The notes under the pieces were generated by a model. The model did not search any database. It saw only the letters and a program-made list of their open reading frames with translations, and was not told the origin of the DNA. From DATKZB01 sp035528235 (lineage in GTDB: Bacteria > Planctomycetota > Phycisphaerae > FEN-1346): a stretch of 21,532 nt of DNA. The stretch spans positions 1-21,532 of the forward strand of contig DATKZB010000130.1 in assembly GCA_035528235.1 (NCBI GenBank), written 5' to 3'. The translations under genes and the position numbers were made by a program. Shown in pieces: positions 13,678 to 21,532 of the stretch; positions within the stretch are counted from its first letter, which is position 1, and each line of letters starts with the position of its first letter.

Positions 13678-15713
13678 CCGGGCGGCGTGTCGGCCGGGGG
13701 CGGGGGCGGCGTCTCGGGGGGCTTTTCGGCAGGCGGCGACGAAGGCGGACCGAGGCGCTCGCCACCTTTCTTGAGGCGCTCGATGGCCTGCTGGGCCTCC
13801 TTGGCGGCCTGCGTCCCCGGGTAGATGTTGATGACGTTCTCCTGATACATGCGTATGAGTTCATACGCCGGCGTATCGGGATCGGCCTCGTAGGCCTTGA
13901 CCTCGCCCAGGACCTCGCTCGCCACGTCCTCAAGGGGATTCCTGGGCGGCGGCTTGGGCTTGACGTCCGGCGGCGGCTGGCCGGGCTGGTCGGGCGGCTG
14001 GTCGGGTGGCTGATCGGGCGGCGTCGTCGGCTGGCCGGGCTGGACTGGCGGCTGGTCGGGCGGGGCCGGCTTCTCGGTCCCGGTGCCGGCCGGCCCGCCG
14101 CCCCGTGGCGCCAGCAGGACGGCGGCCACGATGGCGCCGGCAATCAAAAGGGCGAGGACGCCGCCGATGATGAGCCACAGTTTCCAGCCGGCCTTACGTC
14201 CGGCGGTAGTGGTGGCGCCGATCATGTCCTCGACGGCCCGCTCGGGCATGGGCGTCCGCTGCCGCTGGGCCCGGCGGACGGCCCGCCCGAGGGTCTGGCT
14301 GAGGTGGGCTCCGCGGTCCTCGGCGGCGATGGCCCCGAGTTGGTTGATGAGGGCCTGGGAATCCGACCCCTCGGCGTCGGTGCGGCTGAAGTCGAGCCGA
14401 TCGAGGGCCTCGGTAAACTCCTCGGCCGTGACGTACCGTTCCTCGGGCTGCTTGGCCATGGCCCGCTCGAAGAAGCGGAAGACGGCCGCCGGTAGTTCCG
14501 GCACGTACTGCCTGGGGTCGGGCACGGGGGCCTGGACCTGCATCTTCATGATGTCGCGGTCGTTGGCCGCGTCGAAGGCGGCGTGGCCCGTCAGCAGCGC
14601 GAAGTAGGTGGCAGCCAGGGAATAGAGGTCGCTGGCGGCGGTGGGCTCCTCGCCCAGGGCCTGCTCGGGCGACATGTACCGGGGGGTGCCGAGGCTGTGG
14701 CCGGCGCCGATGATGTCGTGTCCCTGGAGGACGTCGCGCGCCAGGCCGAAGTCGCTGACCTTGACCTGGCCGTCGTTGGTCAGCATGATGTTGCCGGGCT
14801 TGATGTCGCGGTGGATGATGCCGCGCTTGTGCGCGTGGCCCAGGCCTTCGGCCGCTGCCCGGATGACGCGGGTGGCCTCGGCGGGGGCGAACCGCTTCCG
14901 GACGGCCAGGTACTCGTGCAGCGCCCCGCCGTCAACCAACTCCATGACGATGTAATAGGTATCCGCATGCGGGCAAATCTGGTGGATCGTGACGATGTTC
15001 GGGTGCGCGAGTTTCGCCGCGCTGCGGGCCTCGCGCAGAAACCGCTCCACGATGCCCTCGCCCGCCTTGGCGATCTTGGGCGGCAGCATCTTGATGGCCA
15101 CCGACCGTTCCAGATTCGTGTCGAACGCCTTGTACACGATGCCGAAGCCGCCGCTGCCGATCCGGCGCTGAATCTTGAACCCGTTGATCTGAGTGCCCAC
15201 CAGCGGGTCGGTCCGTTCGGCGCGGACCGGCTCGGCCACGGCGGGGGCCGGCACCGGGGCCGGCGCTGCCTTCTTGCCGCTGGCCATGGCCGCCAACGCA
15301 TCCAGAGGCGAACCCATCTGGCCCTTGACGGCCGGCGGCGCCTTGGCCGCGGCCGCCGGGCGCTCGGGCGGTACCTGGGGGGGCGCCGGAGGCGTAGCGG
15401 CCGGGGGCTTGGCGGCCGGGGGCTCCTTGCCCACGGCCCGGGCCATCGCCGCCAGGGCGTCGGCGGGCGATCCTTCGTTGGGCGGGGGCGGCGCCGAGGG
15501 CTTCTCCTCACGAGGAGGAGGCGGGGGAGGCGCCGGCGCCGGGGGCGGCGCGGCCGCCTGCTCGGCCGGTGGGCCCTGCGGCTCGGCCTTCGCCGCCTGG
15601 GCTGGCACCCACCGGTGGCCGCACGACCGGCAGACCGCCTCCACCTCGGCGTGTTCCTTGCGGAGTTTGTAGGCGGCGCGACACTGCGGACACGCCACGA
15701 AGAGGTATGCCAT
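13665..15713 (-). CDS. Zinc-ribbon Ser/Thr protein kinase with one membrane span
   Basis: A 682-residue eukaryotic-like kinase. Order of parts: a zinc ribbon at 8-31 (CPQC and CRSC); a long Ala/Pro-rich linker containing two similar DALAAMA blocks; a kinase domain from about 174 to 440; a membrane span near 513-536; a repeated PPDQ-rich spacer; and a small helical region near 615-650 (YELIRMYQENVINIYPGTQA) resembling a TPR unit. Catalytic features are complete: GSGGFG loop at 186-191, K208, HRDIKPGN with D303, DFG at 321-323 and the SPE activation segment. Activity is therefore likely. ATG 15713 follows a promoter about 110 bp upstream; the extension to 15911 runs past that promoter and is rejected. 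The orientation places the zinc ribbon and kinase in the cytosol and the TPR-like part outside. Its targets are unknown; it is divergent from the sugar-kinase operon. Confidence 0.9.
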   Translation of the reverse strand: MAYLFVACPQCRAAYKLRKEHAEVEAVCRSCGHRWVPAQAAKAEPQGPPAEQAAAPPPAPAPPPPPPREEKPSAPPPPNEGSPADALAAMARAVGKEPPAAKPPAATPPAPPQVPPERPAAAAKAPPAVKGQMGSPLDALAAMASGKKAAPAPVPAPAVAEPVRAERTDPLVGTQINGFKIQRRIGSGGFGIVYKAFDTNLERSVAIKMLPPKIAKAGEGIVERFLREARSAAKLAHPNIVTIHQICPHADTYYIVMELVDGGALHEYLAVRKRFAPAEATRVIRAAAEGLGHAHKRGIIHRDIKPGNIMLTNDGQVKVSDFGLARDVLQGHDIIGAGHSLGTPRYMSPEQALGEEPTAASDLYSLAATYFALLTGHAAFDAANDRDIMKMQVQAPVPDPRQYVPELPAAVFRFFERAMAKQPEERYVTAEEFTEALDRLDFSRTDAEGSDSQALINQLGAIAAEDRGAHLSQTLGRAVRRAQRQRTPMPERAVEDMIGATTTAGRKAGWKLWLIIGGVLALLIAGAIVAAVLLAPRGGGPAGTGTEKPAPPDQPPVQPGQPTTPPDQPPDQPPDQPGQPPPDVKPKPPPRNPLEDVASEVLGEVKAYEADPDTPAYELIRMYQENVINIYPGTQAAKEAQQAIERLKKGGERLGPPSSPPAEKPPETPPPPPADTPPGPQP

Positions 15714-15822
15714 CGGCCTTTCCGACCCGCTATCTGGTGCCGGGCCTCCGCCGCCACAGCGGAAACCTTCCGGCCTCGTGCGCGGGGCCGCCCGAACAGA
15801 CCGGGCGGGGATGTACCTGTCG

Positions 15823-15850
15823 ATTCTAGCCCCATTCCCCACCAGGTCAA
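15823..15850 (-). promoter_or_regulatory. Promoter of the kinase gene
   Basis: On the minus strand TTGACC (15850-15845), 16 bases, then TAGAAT (15828-15823), five of six consensus bases at both boxes. The leader to the ATG is about 100 nt. Confidence 0.65.
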
Positions 15851-15922
15851 ACGATTTCGGCCGTCTTTTGCGGCACCGCCCGTGGCGTCCGGCGGCCCAC
15901 CCACCCGACACGGCGTTTCCGC

Positions 15923-15951
15923 TTGCATGGGGCCGGTGGGCCGATTACGAT
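15923..15951 (+). promoter_or_regulatory. Promoter of the LPS-type operon
   Basis: TTGCAT (15923-15928), 17 bases, then TACGAT (15946-15951). The predicted start near 15958 lies after the alternative TTG 15923 and ATG 15950 starts, which supports ATG 16013 as the first codon of the operon. Confidence 0.5.
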
Positions 15952-16012
15952 GACCGGTGGCGCCCGCGGGCCGAACGAACGTCGCCCCGGGCGCTCAACG
16001 TTTCGTGCGCCC

Positions 16013-17737
16013 ATGGAACAGACCCGCATCATCGAGCAAGGGGGCCGGAGGTGGTCTGTGCGGCCGGCGGCGGCCGAGCCTTTGCTGGCCGACGGCTGGC
16101 CTCCCCTGGAGCGCGACCGGCTGGTGCCCGTCAAGCGCGGCCGGGGGCGGACCGTCTTTCGCCTCGAGGCCGCCGGCGGCGCCTACTACGTCAAGGTCCA
16201 CGAACCCGCCGGGGTGCTCAGGCACCTGCGGGCCCGGATGGGCATGGGCCCCGGCCGGCGCGAGTGGGAAGCCCTCCTGGCCGCCTGGGCCGCCGGACTC
16301 GACGTGCCGGAACCCGTGGCCCTGGCCCTCGGGCCCGACGAAGTGCTCGTGACGCGCGAGATCCCCGGCGGCGTTCGCCTCGACGAGTACCTGTTCGACC
16401 GATACTTCGAGCCCGGGCCGGCCGACCCGCCGTATCCCGGGGCCCGGCCGCCGGAACTCGTGTCGGCCTTCCGTCGTCGCCGCCGGCCGCCCGAGGGAAC
16501 CATCACCCCCGCCGCGCTGGCCTATAACCTGGCGCGCCTCGTCGGCCGCCTGGCCGAGGCCGATCTCTATCTGAGCGACCTGCATCCGGGGAACGTCCTC
16601 ATCTCGGGCCCGGCGGGTCAGTGGCGGCTCAGCCTGGTCGACCTGGCCGAGGCCGCGCGCCCGGCGCCGCCCGAGGCCGTCCTCCACCACCTGGTGCAAC
16701 TGGAACATTTCTTCGAGCCCATCGCCCGGCCGGCCGAGCGGGTCCGGTGTCTGGCGCGGCTGTGGGAACTCATCGACACGACCCCGGGCGCCCGGACCGT
16801 CACGCGGGCCACCGCCATCTATCGCCAGCGGTTCTACTGGCGGCGCGACCGCCGCACCCGGCGCCCATCGAAGTACTTCCGGCGGATCGTCGCCGGGCCG
16901 TGGCGCGGCTGGGCCACCGAGGACTGGGGCGACGCCGTCGCGGCCTTCCTGGCGGCCGGCGGCGCCGGCGACCCGCTGTCGGGCGCGGCCGCCACGGCCA
17001 TCAAGCAGGGGCGGACCTCCAGTGTCTGGCGCGTGCGGCTCGATGACGGCCGGTGCCTGATCGTCAAGCGGCACAACCGGGCCGCCACGCGGAACCTGGG
17101 CCCGGGCCTGGCCCGGGCGTCGCGGTCGCTGGCGGGATTCCGCCGGGGCCACGCCCTGCTGGTCCGCGGCATCGCAACGGCCCGGCCGGCGGCCGCCGTC
17201 GACCGGCGCCGCGGCGGCGCCGTCGTCGATACGCTGCTGATGACCGAGGTCGTGGCCGACGCCCTGCCGCTCTCGGACTGGCTCGGCACCCGTCCGCCGG
17301 CGGCCGACCGGCGACACGTGACCTGGGAACTGGCGCGGATGGTCCGCCGCCTGCACGAGTCGGGCCTCGCGCACCGCGACCTGAAGGCCCCGAATATCCT
17401 CGTGGCGCCGGGGCAGCCGCCGCGGCCCGTGTTCGTCGACCTGGACGGCGTGCGCCGCACGCGGCAGGTTTCGCCGCGTCGGCGGGCCCGCGACCTCATG
17501 CGACTGAGCGTCAGCCTGGACGAATGGGGCGTGGCAAGGCAGACAGACCGCCTGCGTTTCTTACGGACGTATCTGGAACCGCCGGGCCGTCCGCTGCCGA
17601 TGACGGTGCTGGCGCGGCGTCGGGGGCGGACCGACGCAGCCCGGCGGCTGCGGCAGTGGTGGCGCCGCATCGCGCGCGCCAGCGAGAGAAAACTCGACGC
17701 CCTCCGCGGCAAGCCGCCCCGCCTGGAGACGCCATGA
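16013..17737 (+). CDS. Two-domain Kdo/heptose-kinase-like protein (tandem LPS kinase fusion)
   Basis: A 574-residue cytosolic protein made of two kinase-like domains of the WaaP/KdkA/InaA type, which phosphorylate LPS core sugars. N-terminal domain: YYVKVH (K61), REWEALLAAWAAGLDVPEP, LVTREIPGGVRL, SDLHPGNVLI (D189, N194) and LVDLAEA (D210). C-terminal domain: SSVWRVRL, LIVKRHN (K352), LLMTEVVADALPLSDWL, AHRDLKAPNILV (D456, N461) and VFVDLDG (D476). Both keep lysine, catalytic-loop Asp/Asn and metal-binding Asp, so both may be active. The domains share little beyond these motifs, so an old duplication or fusion is likely. ATG 16013 lacks a clear ribosome site; TTG 15923 is an alternative. The stop overlaps the start of a heptosyltransferase (ATGA), which supports an LPS-core role. 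Substrates are inferred. Confidence 0.82.
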   Translation: MEQTRIIEQGGRRWSVRPAAAEPLLADGWPPLERDRLVPVKRGRGRTVFRLEAAGGAYYVKVHEPAGVLRHLRARMGMGPGRREWEALLAAWAAGLDVPEPVALALGPDEVLVTREIPGGVRLDEYLFDRYFEPGPADPPYPGARPPELVSAFRRRRRPPEGTITPAALAYNLARLVGRLAEADLYLSDLHPGNVLISGPAGQWRLSLVDLAEAARPAPPEAVLHHLVQLEHFFEPIARPAERVRCLARLWELIDTTPGARTVTRATAIYRQRFYWRRDRRTRRPSKYFRRIVAGPWRGWATEDWGDAVAAFLAAGGAGDPLSGAAATAIKQGRTSSVWRVRLDDGRCLIVKRHNRAATRNLGPGLARASRSLAGFRRGHALLVRGIATARPAAAVDRRRGGAVVDTLLMTEVVADALPLSDWLGTRPPAADRRHVTWELARMVRRLHESGLAHRDLKAPNILVAPGQPPRPVFVDLDGVRRTRQVSPRRRARDLMRLSVSLDEWGVARQTDRLRFLRTYLEPPGRPLPMTVLARRRGRTDAARRLRQWWRRIARASERKLDALRGKPPRLETP

Positions 17738-18801
17738 ACTTCTCCAGGACCCTCATCATCAAACCGTCGTCGATGGGCGACGTCGTCCAGGCCCTGCCGG
17801 TCCTGACGGCGCTGAAGGAGGCTCACCCCGCGGCGCACGTGTCGTGGCTGGTGGCCCGGCCGTTCGCGGGGATTCTGGAGGGCCATCCGCGTCTGGACGA
17901 CGTTCTGCTGTTCGACCGGCGCCGGTTCGGGCGGTTCACGTTGAGCGTGACGGTGGCGGCGGAGTTTCTGGCGTTCTTGAAGGACCTGCGCCGGAGGCGG
18001 TTCACGACGGTCATCGACCTCCAGGGCCTTTTCCGTAGCGGCCTGCTGGCGATGGCGTCGGGCGCCCCGACGCGGGTCGGATTCCGCGAGGCGCGGGAAG
18101 GCGCGCCGCTCTTTTATACCGACGAGGTCTCGACCGGCCGCCGAGAGATGCACGCCGTCGACCGGTACCTGGCGGCGGCGCGGCGGATGGGCCTCGAGAT
18201 GCCGCAGGCGACGGACCACCTGCCGGTATCGGCCGAGGCGCGCGGCGCGGCACGGCGTCTGCTGGCCGGGCAGGGGCTGGGGCCCGGGGAGCCGTTCGTG
18301 GTGGTGTGCGCCCACGCCCGCTGGCTGACCAAGCAGTGGCCGCCCGACCGGTTCGCCCAGGTCCTGGACCGGATGCGCAGCCAGACCGCCGCCCGGGCCG
18401 TCCTCATCGGCAGCGCCGAGGCCGTGGCCAACGGCCGCGCCGTCGCCCAGGCCATGACGGAGCCGCCTATTGACCTGACGAACCGAACCACGTTAAAAGA
18501 ACTGGTGGCCGTCATCGCCGAGGCCCGCGCGATGGTGACGAACGACTCGGGCCCGATGCACGTGGCCGCCGCCGTCGGCACTCCGGTCGTCGCCATCTTC
18601 GGCCCGACCAACCCACGCCGCACGGGCCCGTACGGGCCGGGTCACCGCGTGCTTGGGGGCCGGGCGGCGTGCAGCCCGTGTTACCGTCGGCAGTGCCTAT
18701 ACGGCAGCGGCACGGCGGCGCTACTGTGTCTGACGAACGTTACGCCGGAGGCCGTGACCGAGCAACTGCTTGAGGCGTGGCGCCAAGCCGAGCCGCGCTA
18801 G
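17734..18801 (+). CDS. Glycosyltransferase family 9 (heptosyltransferase-like)
   Basis: A 355-residue GT9 enzyme of the WaaC/WaaF/WaaQ group, which adds heptose (or a related sugar) to LPS core on the cytosolic face. Seen: TLIIKPSSMGDVVQALPVL at the N-terminus, VSWLVARPFAGIL, VIDLQGLFRSGLLA, a second Rossmann half beginning at VVVCAHARWLTKQWP, and the donor-site block TNDSGPMHVAAAVGTPVVAI (D271) continuing FGPTNPRR. The Cys-rich end CSPCYRRQC is common in the family. It overlaps the kinase-like gene by 4 bp, with GGAG 8 bases before ATG. Sugar specificity is not decidable, so no symbol is given. Confidence 0.92.
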   Translation: MNFSRTLIIKPSSMGDVVQALPVLTALKEAHPAAHVSWLVARPFAGILEGHPRLDDVLLFDRRRFGRFTLSVTVAAEFLAFLKDLRRRRFTTVIDLQGLFRSGLLAMASGAPTRVGFREAREGAPLFYTDEVSTGRREMHAVDRYLAAARRMGLEMPQATDHLPVSAEARGAARRLLAGQGLGPGEPFVVVCAHARWLTKQWPPDRFAQVLDRMRSQTAARAVLIGSAEAVANGRAVAQAMTEPPIDLTNRTTLKELVAVIAEARAMVTNDSGPMHVAAAVGTPVVAIFGPTNPRRTGPYGPGHRVLGGRAACSPCYRRQCLYGSGTAALLCLTNVTPEAVTEQLLEAWRQAEPR

Positions 18802-18834
18802 GCGTACTCGTTGCTCGCGACGAAGGAGCAGTCG

Positions 18835-19419
18835 GTGCCATTTCGTGCGGGATGGGACAAGGCGAAGGCGTGGTTCATCCACCTGCTGCATCTGGACGAG
18901 TCGGCCCACACCATTGCGCTGGGGGCCGCCATCGGTGTCTTCATCGCGATGACGCCGACGATTGGCATCCAGATGATGCTGATTTTCTTCATCACGTCGC
19001 TGCTGCGGGCGAGTCGGGTGGCCGGCGTGCCGATGGCGTGGATCACCAACCCCGCCACCATCCCGCCCATCTACGCGTTCAACCTGTACGTCGGCGCCCT
19101 GATGGTCGGCGGCTCCGACCGGATGCTGGCCGACTTCCAGAAGGCCGCCGGCAGCATCGTCAGCGAGGACCTGCCGTGGTGGGACCTGGTGAAGCAGTGG
19201 TGGGACGTGGTCATGAAGGTCGCCCTGCCGCTGTGGGTCGGCAGCATTGTCGTGGGCCTGGTCTCGGGCGTCGCGGCGTACGTCATCATGTACTACCTGA
19301 TTACGGTGTATCGCCGGCACCATCGCCGGGTGCTGGCCGCCCGTGAGACCGAAACGCCGTCGGCCGGCGACGCGCCGGCCGCGGCTGCCCCGCACCCGTC
19401 GGACGACACGAAACCATGA
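18835..19419 (+). CDS. DUF2062 membrane protein
   Basis: A 194-residue integral membrane protein. It has the DUF2062 core GAAIGVFIAMTPTIGIQMML, then AWITNPATIPPIYAFNLYVGAL, with a third pair of spans near 130-165 (LPLWVGSIVVGLVSGVAAYV) and a hydrophilic tail. GTG 18835 is chosen because AAGGAG ends 6 bases upstream; TTG 18811 would place that site inside the gene. DUF2062 proteins have no firmly known biochemical role and are often found near glycosyltransferases, as here (33 bp after the GT9 gene). The stop overlaps the next start by ATGA. Confidence 0.88.
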   Translation: MPFRAGWDKAKAWFIHLLHLDESAHTIALGAAIGVFIAMTPTIGIQMMLIFFITSLLRASRVAGVPMAWITNPATIPPIYAFNLYVGALMVGGSDRMLADFQKAAGSIVSEDLPWWDLVKQWWDVVMKVALPLWVGSIVVGLVSGVAAYVIMYYLITVYRRHHRRVLAARETETPSAGDAPAAAAPHPSDDTKP

Positions 19420-20810
19420 GCGCGCACTTCGCCATCATCGGTAACGGCGCCGCCGGATACCGGGCCGCCAAGGCCCTCCGCCGCGACGACGGCGACGCCC
19501 AGATCAGCGTCTTCACGGACGAGCGTTACCCGTTCTACCTGCGGCGGCAACTGGGCGAGTTCCTGGCGGGCGACCTGACCCTCCAGGAGGTCATCTTTCA
19601 GAGCCGCAACGCCTACCGCCGCGAACGCATCGACCTGTTCCTCATGACGCGCGTGGCTTCAATCGACCCCGGCGCCCACACCCTCGTCTTCGGCTCCGGG
19701 CAGCGGGTCCAGTACGATCGCCTGCTCATCGCCACGGGCACCCAGGCCGTGCCGTTCGAGATTCCGGGTATGGACCTGGAAGGCGTGACGACGTTCGACA
19801 CGCTCACCCAGGCCCAGGAGGTCCGCGCCGTCGTCCAGGACGTGCGAAAGGCCGCCATCATGGGCGAGGGCATCATCGGCCTGGCGCTGGCCGAGACCCT
19901 CCTCGAGCGCAGCATCCGGGTGACGCAACTGATGCGCGGCGAGCGGCTCTGGCCGGAGATGCTTGACGCCGAGACCAGCACCCGGCTGGAGGCGATCCTG
20001 GAGCGGCGCGGCGTGACGCTTTGTCGCAACGCCCAGGCCCGGGCCGTCATCGGCGCCGGCAGCAAGGCCATCGGCATCGAGACGACCGACGGCCGGACGT
20101 TCCCGGCCGACCTGGTGGCGTGCGGGTGCCGGCGCCGGCCCGCCATCGCCCTGGTGGGCGGGTCCGGCATCGAGACGGGGCGCGGCATCCGGGTGGACGC
20201 GGCGCTTCGGACCAGCCAGGCCGACGTGTTCGCCGCCGGCGACGTGGCCGAGCCCGCCGACGTCGACGAGTTCGGCGAGGAGGGCGCCGTGTTCTGCTGG
20301 CAGCGGGCCTGGGGCCAGGGCGCCCTGGCCGCCGCCAGCATGCTCGACCGCCGCGCCGCGCCCGTCCTCGAGGCGGTCCGCCTACGGACCATCGTCTTCG
20401 GCCACGATCTGGCGGTCATCGGTCGCGGCCATCTTCCGGCGGGCGGCAACGTGACGGTTGTCGAACACCACGACACGCCGGACGTCCACCGCCGGCTCGT
20501 CTTCGACGGCGGCGTCCTCGTCGGCGCCATCGTCTTCGGCACCGGCGAGACGGTGCACGAGTTGAGCCGCATGGTCGCCGAGAAGGCCGCGCGCGACGCC
20601 GTCGAGGCGGCCCTGGCCCCCGCGACCGCGGAGCCGGCGCCCGACCGGTTGCCGACGACGTTCGCGCGGCACTGCCCCATCTGCGCGGCCGAACTGGTGG
20701 TGCACCACGGCACGCGATCCGGCGCGGTGCTGCGGTGCCACGTCTGCAACACCGACCTGGTGGTCCGCTGGGACGGCGAGCGCGGCTGGCTCGAGATAGG
20801 CCGACCGTAG
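19416..20810 (+). CDS. FAD-dependent pyridine nucleotide oxidoreductase with C-terminal Cys4 ribbon
   Basis: A 464-residue flavoprotein of the NADH oxidase/NirB N-domain/rubredoxin reductase type. FAD motif GNGAAG lies at 9-14; the LLIATGTQAVP block follows; the NAD(P) motif GEGIIG is at 150-155; and FAAGDVAEP (D276) closes the FAD site. There is no CxxC redox disulfide near the N-terminus, so it is not a thioredoxin reductase or lipoamide dehydrogenase. The C-terminal 45 residues hold CPIC (420, 423) and CHVC (441, 444), a zinc ribbon or a rubredoxin-like site; the lack of the usual CGxxY favours zinc. Start ATG 19416 is coupled to DUF2062. The electron acceptor is unknown, and it is odd next to LPS genes. 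Confidence 0.88.
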   Translation: MSAHFAIIGNGAAGYRAAKALRRDDGDAQISVFTDERYPFYLRRQLGEFLAGDLTLQEVIFQSRNAYRRERIDLFLMTRVASIDPGAHTLVFGSGQRVQYDRLLIATGTQAVPFEIPGMDLEGVTTFDTLTQAQEVRAVVQDVRKAAIMGEGIIGLALAETLLERSIRVTQLMRGERLWPEMLDAETSTRLEAILERRGVTLCRNAQARAVIGAGSKAIGIETTDGRTFPADLVACGCRRRPAIALVGGSGIETGRGIRVDAALRTSQADVFAAGDVAEPADVDEFGEEGAVFCWQRAWGQGALAAASMLDRRAAPVLEAVRLRTIVFGHDLAVIGRGHLPAGGNVTVVEHHDTPDVHRRLVFDGGVLVGAIVFGTGETVHELSRMVAEKAARDAVEAALAPATAEPAPDRLPTTFARHCPICAAELVVHHGTRSGAVLRCHVCNTDLVVRWDGERGWLEIGRP

Positions 20811-20842
20811 GCGGCCGGCCGGTCGGCCCCCCTGGACCCCGC

Positions 20843-21451
20843 ATGACGCATGACCATCGGCATCTCGTGCTGGCGTCGAACTCGCCGCGGCGGCGCGACC
20901 TGCTGCGGCAGGCGGGGTACCGGTTCGACGTGCGGCCGCCGCCGGCGGGCGAGAGCGCCGTGCGGCCTCGCGCGGCACCGGGTCCGTACGTCGAGAGCCT
21001 GGCCTACCTGAAGGCCGCGACCGCCATCGAGGCCCACGGCCTGACCGGGGGGCTCGTCCTGGGGGCCGACACGGCCGTCGAACTGGACGGCGTTATCATC
21101 GGCAAGCCAGCCGACGAGGCCGACGCTCGGCGAATCCTCGGCCGGCTGTCGGGCTCCCGGCATCGCGTCCTGACGGGCCTGGCCCTCGTGGACCTCGACA
21201 CGGGCCGGCGGCTGCTGGCGCACGAGGCCACGGGCGTCCGCATGCGGGCCATGACACCCGAGGAGATTGACGCGTACGTCGCCAGCGGCGAGGCTCTGGG
21301 CAAGGCCGGGGCCTACGCCATCCAGGAGACCGGCGACCGGTACGTCGAGCAGGTTGACGGCAGTTTCACGAACGTCGTGGGCCTGCCGATGCGACTGCTG
21401 GAGCGGATGATCAAGGCGGCGGGATATGATCCGAAGGCGTTTCGCGACTGA
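20843..21451 (+). CDS. maf: Maf family nucleoside triphosphate pyrophosphatase
   Basis: A 202-residue house-cleaning enzyme hydrolysing dTTP/UTP or modified nucleotides to the monophosphate. Seen: LASNSPRRRDLL at 10-21 with the substrate-binding S-R-R, GADTAVELDG with catalytic D76, GKPADEADARRIL, LSGSRHRVLTGLAL, and GKAGAYAIQETG followed by SFTNVVGLP. Length is typical. ATG 20843 has a weak ribosome site; it lies 32 bp after the flavoprotein gene and is probably the last gene of the operon. Subgroup (YhdE or YceF type) favours the dTTP/UTP form by the QETG block, but this is tentative. Confidence 0.95.
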   Translation: MTHDHRHLVLASNSPRRRDLLRQAGYRFDVRPPPAGESAVRPRAAPGPYVESLAYLKAATAIEAHGLTGGLVLGADTAVELDGVIIGKPADEADARRILGRLSGSRHRVLTGLALVDLDTGRRLLAHEATGVRMRAMTPEEIDAYVASGEALGKAGAYAIQETGDRYVEQVDGSFTNVVGLPMRLLERMIKAAGYDPKAFRD

Positions 21452-21472
21452 CAGGCCGCGGTCGGTCTGTGT

Positions 21473-21525
21473 ACCCACCGCGACACACGCGGCGCCGGCG
21501 CGGCGGGTACGGGGTCCCGCCGCGC
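21473..21525. repeat. Decayed third copy of the double-hairpin repeat
   Basis: TACCCACCGCG (21472-21482 region) matches the right arm of hairpin 1, and 21498-21525 matches hairpin 2 of the other copies at 27 of 28 bases (a single A-to-T change shortens the stem to 10 bp). The 5' block and left arm are missing or unrecognisable. It lies about 20 bp after the maf stop. The window ends 7 bases later, so its flank cannot be judged. Confidence 0.65.
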
Positions 21526-21532
21526 CCGCCGC

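Noticed and set aside
14583..15953. 456-residue plus-strand reading frame
   Set aside because: Antisense shadow of the kinase gene, whose catalytic motifs are complete on the minus strand.

Overview
The window is uniformly GC-rich (except a short AT-richer pocket near 4.55-4.79 kb) and densely coded. It reads as chromosomal DNA of a Gram-negative-type, aerobic-style bacterium. The combination of a heptosyltransferase with Kdo/heptose-kinase-like domains, a zinc-ribbon Ser/Thr kinase with one membrane anchor, DUF2062, and many orphan secreted or lipoproteins suggests Planctomycetota (Phycisphaerae-like). That placement is inference from gene content and style only; no rRNA or tRNA lies in the window.

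Layout. (1) 1-1.9 kb, minus strand: thiS-thiG followed by a DinG/XPD-type Fe-S helicase cut by the window edge, read from a near-consensus promoter (TTGATT-N17-TATAAT). (2) 2.09-4.39 kb, plus: a 764-residue secreted protein with no recognisable family. (3) 4.39-5.09 kb: a 700-bp non-coding stretch with several tag-plus-hairpin repeats, phased T-tracts and a dyad. (4) 5.1-6.6 kb, plus: a CreD-like inner-membrane protein. (5) 6.88-9.48 kb, plus: a tight four-gene operon of two tandem paralogous lipoprotein alpha/beta-hydrolases and two small membrane proteins. (6) 9.64-10.5 kb, minus: an RmlD-type dTDP-4-dehydrorhamnose reductase. (7) 10.65-13.5 kb, plus: murJ and alr, peptidoglycan precursor genes. 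(8) 13.67-15.7 kb, minus: zinc-ribbon/kinase/TM protein. (9) 16.0-21.45 kb, plus: a probable five-gene operon of a two-domain sugar-kinase-like protein, GT9 heptosyltransferase, DUF2062 membrane protein, FAD oxidoreductase with a C-terminal Cys4 ribbon, and maf.

Much of the window is about the cell envelope: lipid II flipping and D-alanine supply, LPS core-type sugar transfer and phosphorylation, deoxysugar synthesis, and exported lipoproteins. The most unusual non-coding signal is a ~138-bp double-hairpin repeat. It is present in two near-full copies, each starting at the stop codon of a plus-strand gene and lying in a convergent intergenic gap, with a decayed third copy after maf. A second family (tag ending TTAGCC followed by a hairpin) shows covarying stem changes between copies at 4817-4940. 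The most interesting protein-level candidates are the paired lipoprotein hydrolase operon and the double-kinase fusion.
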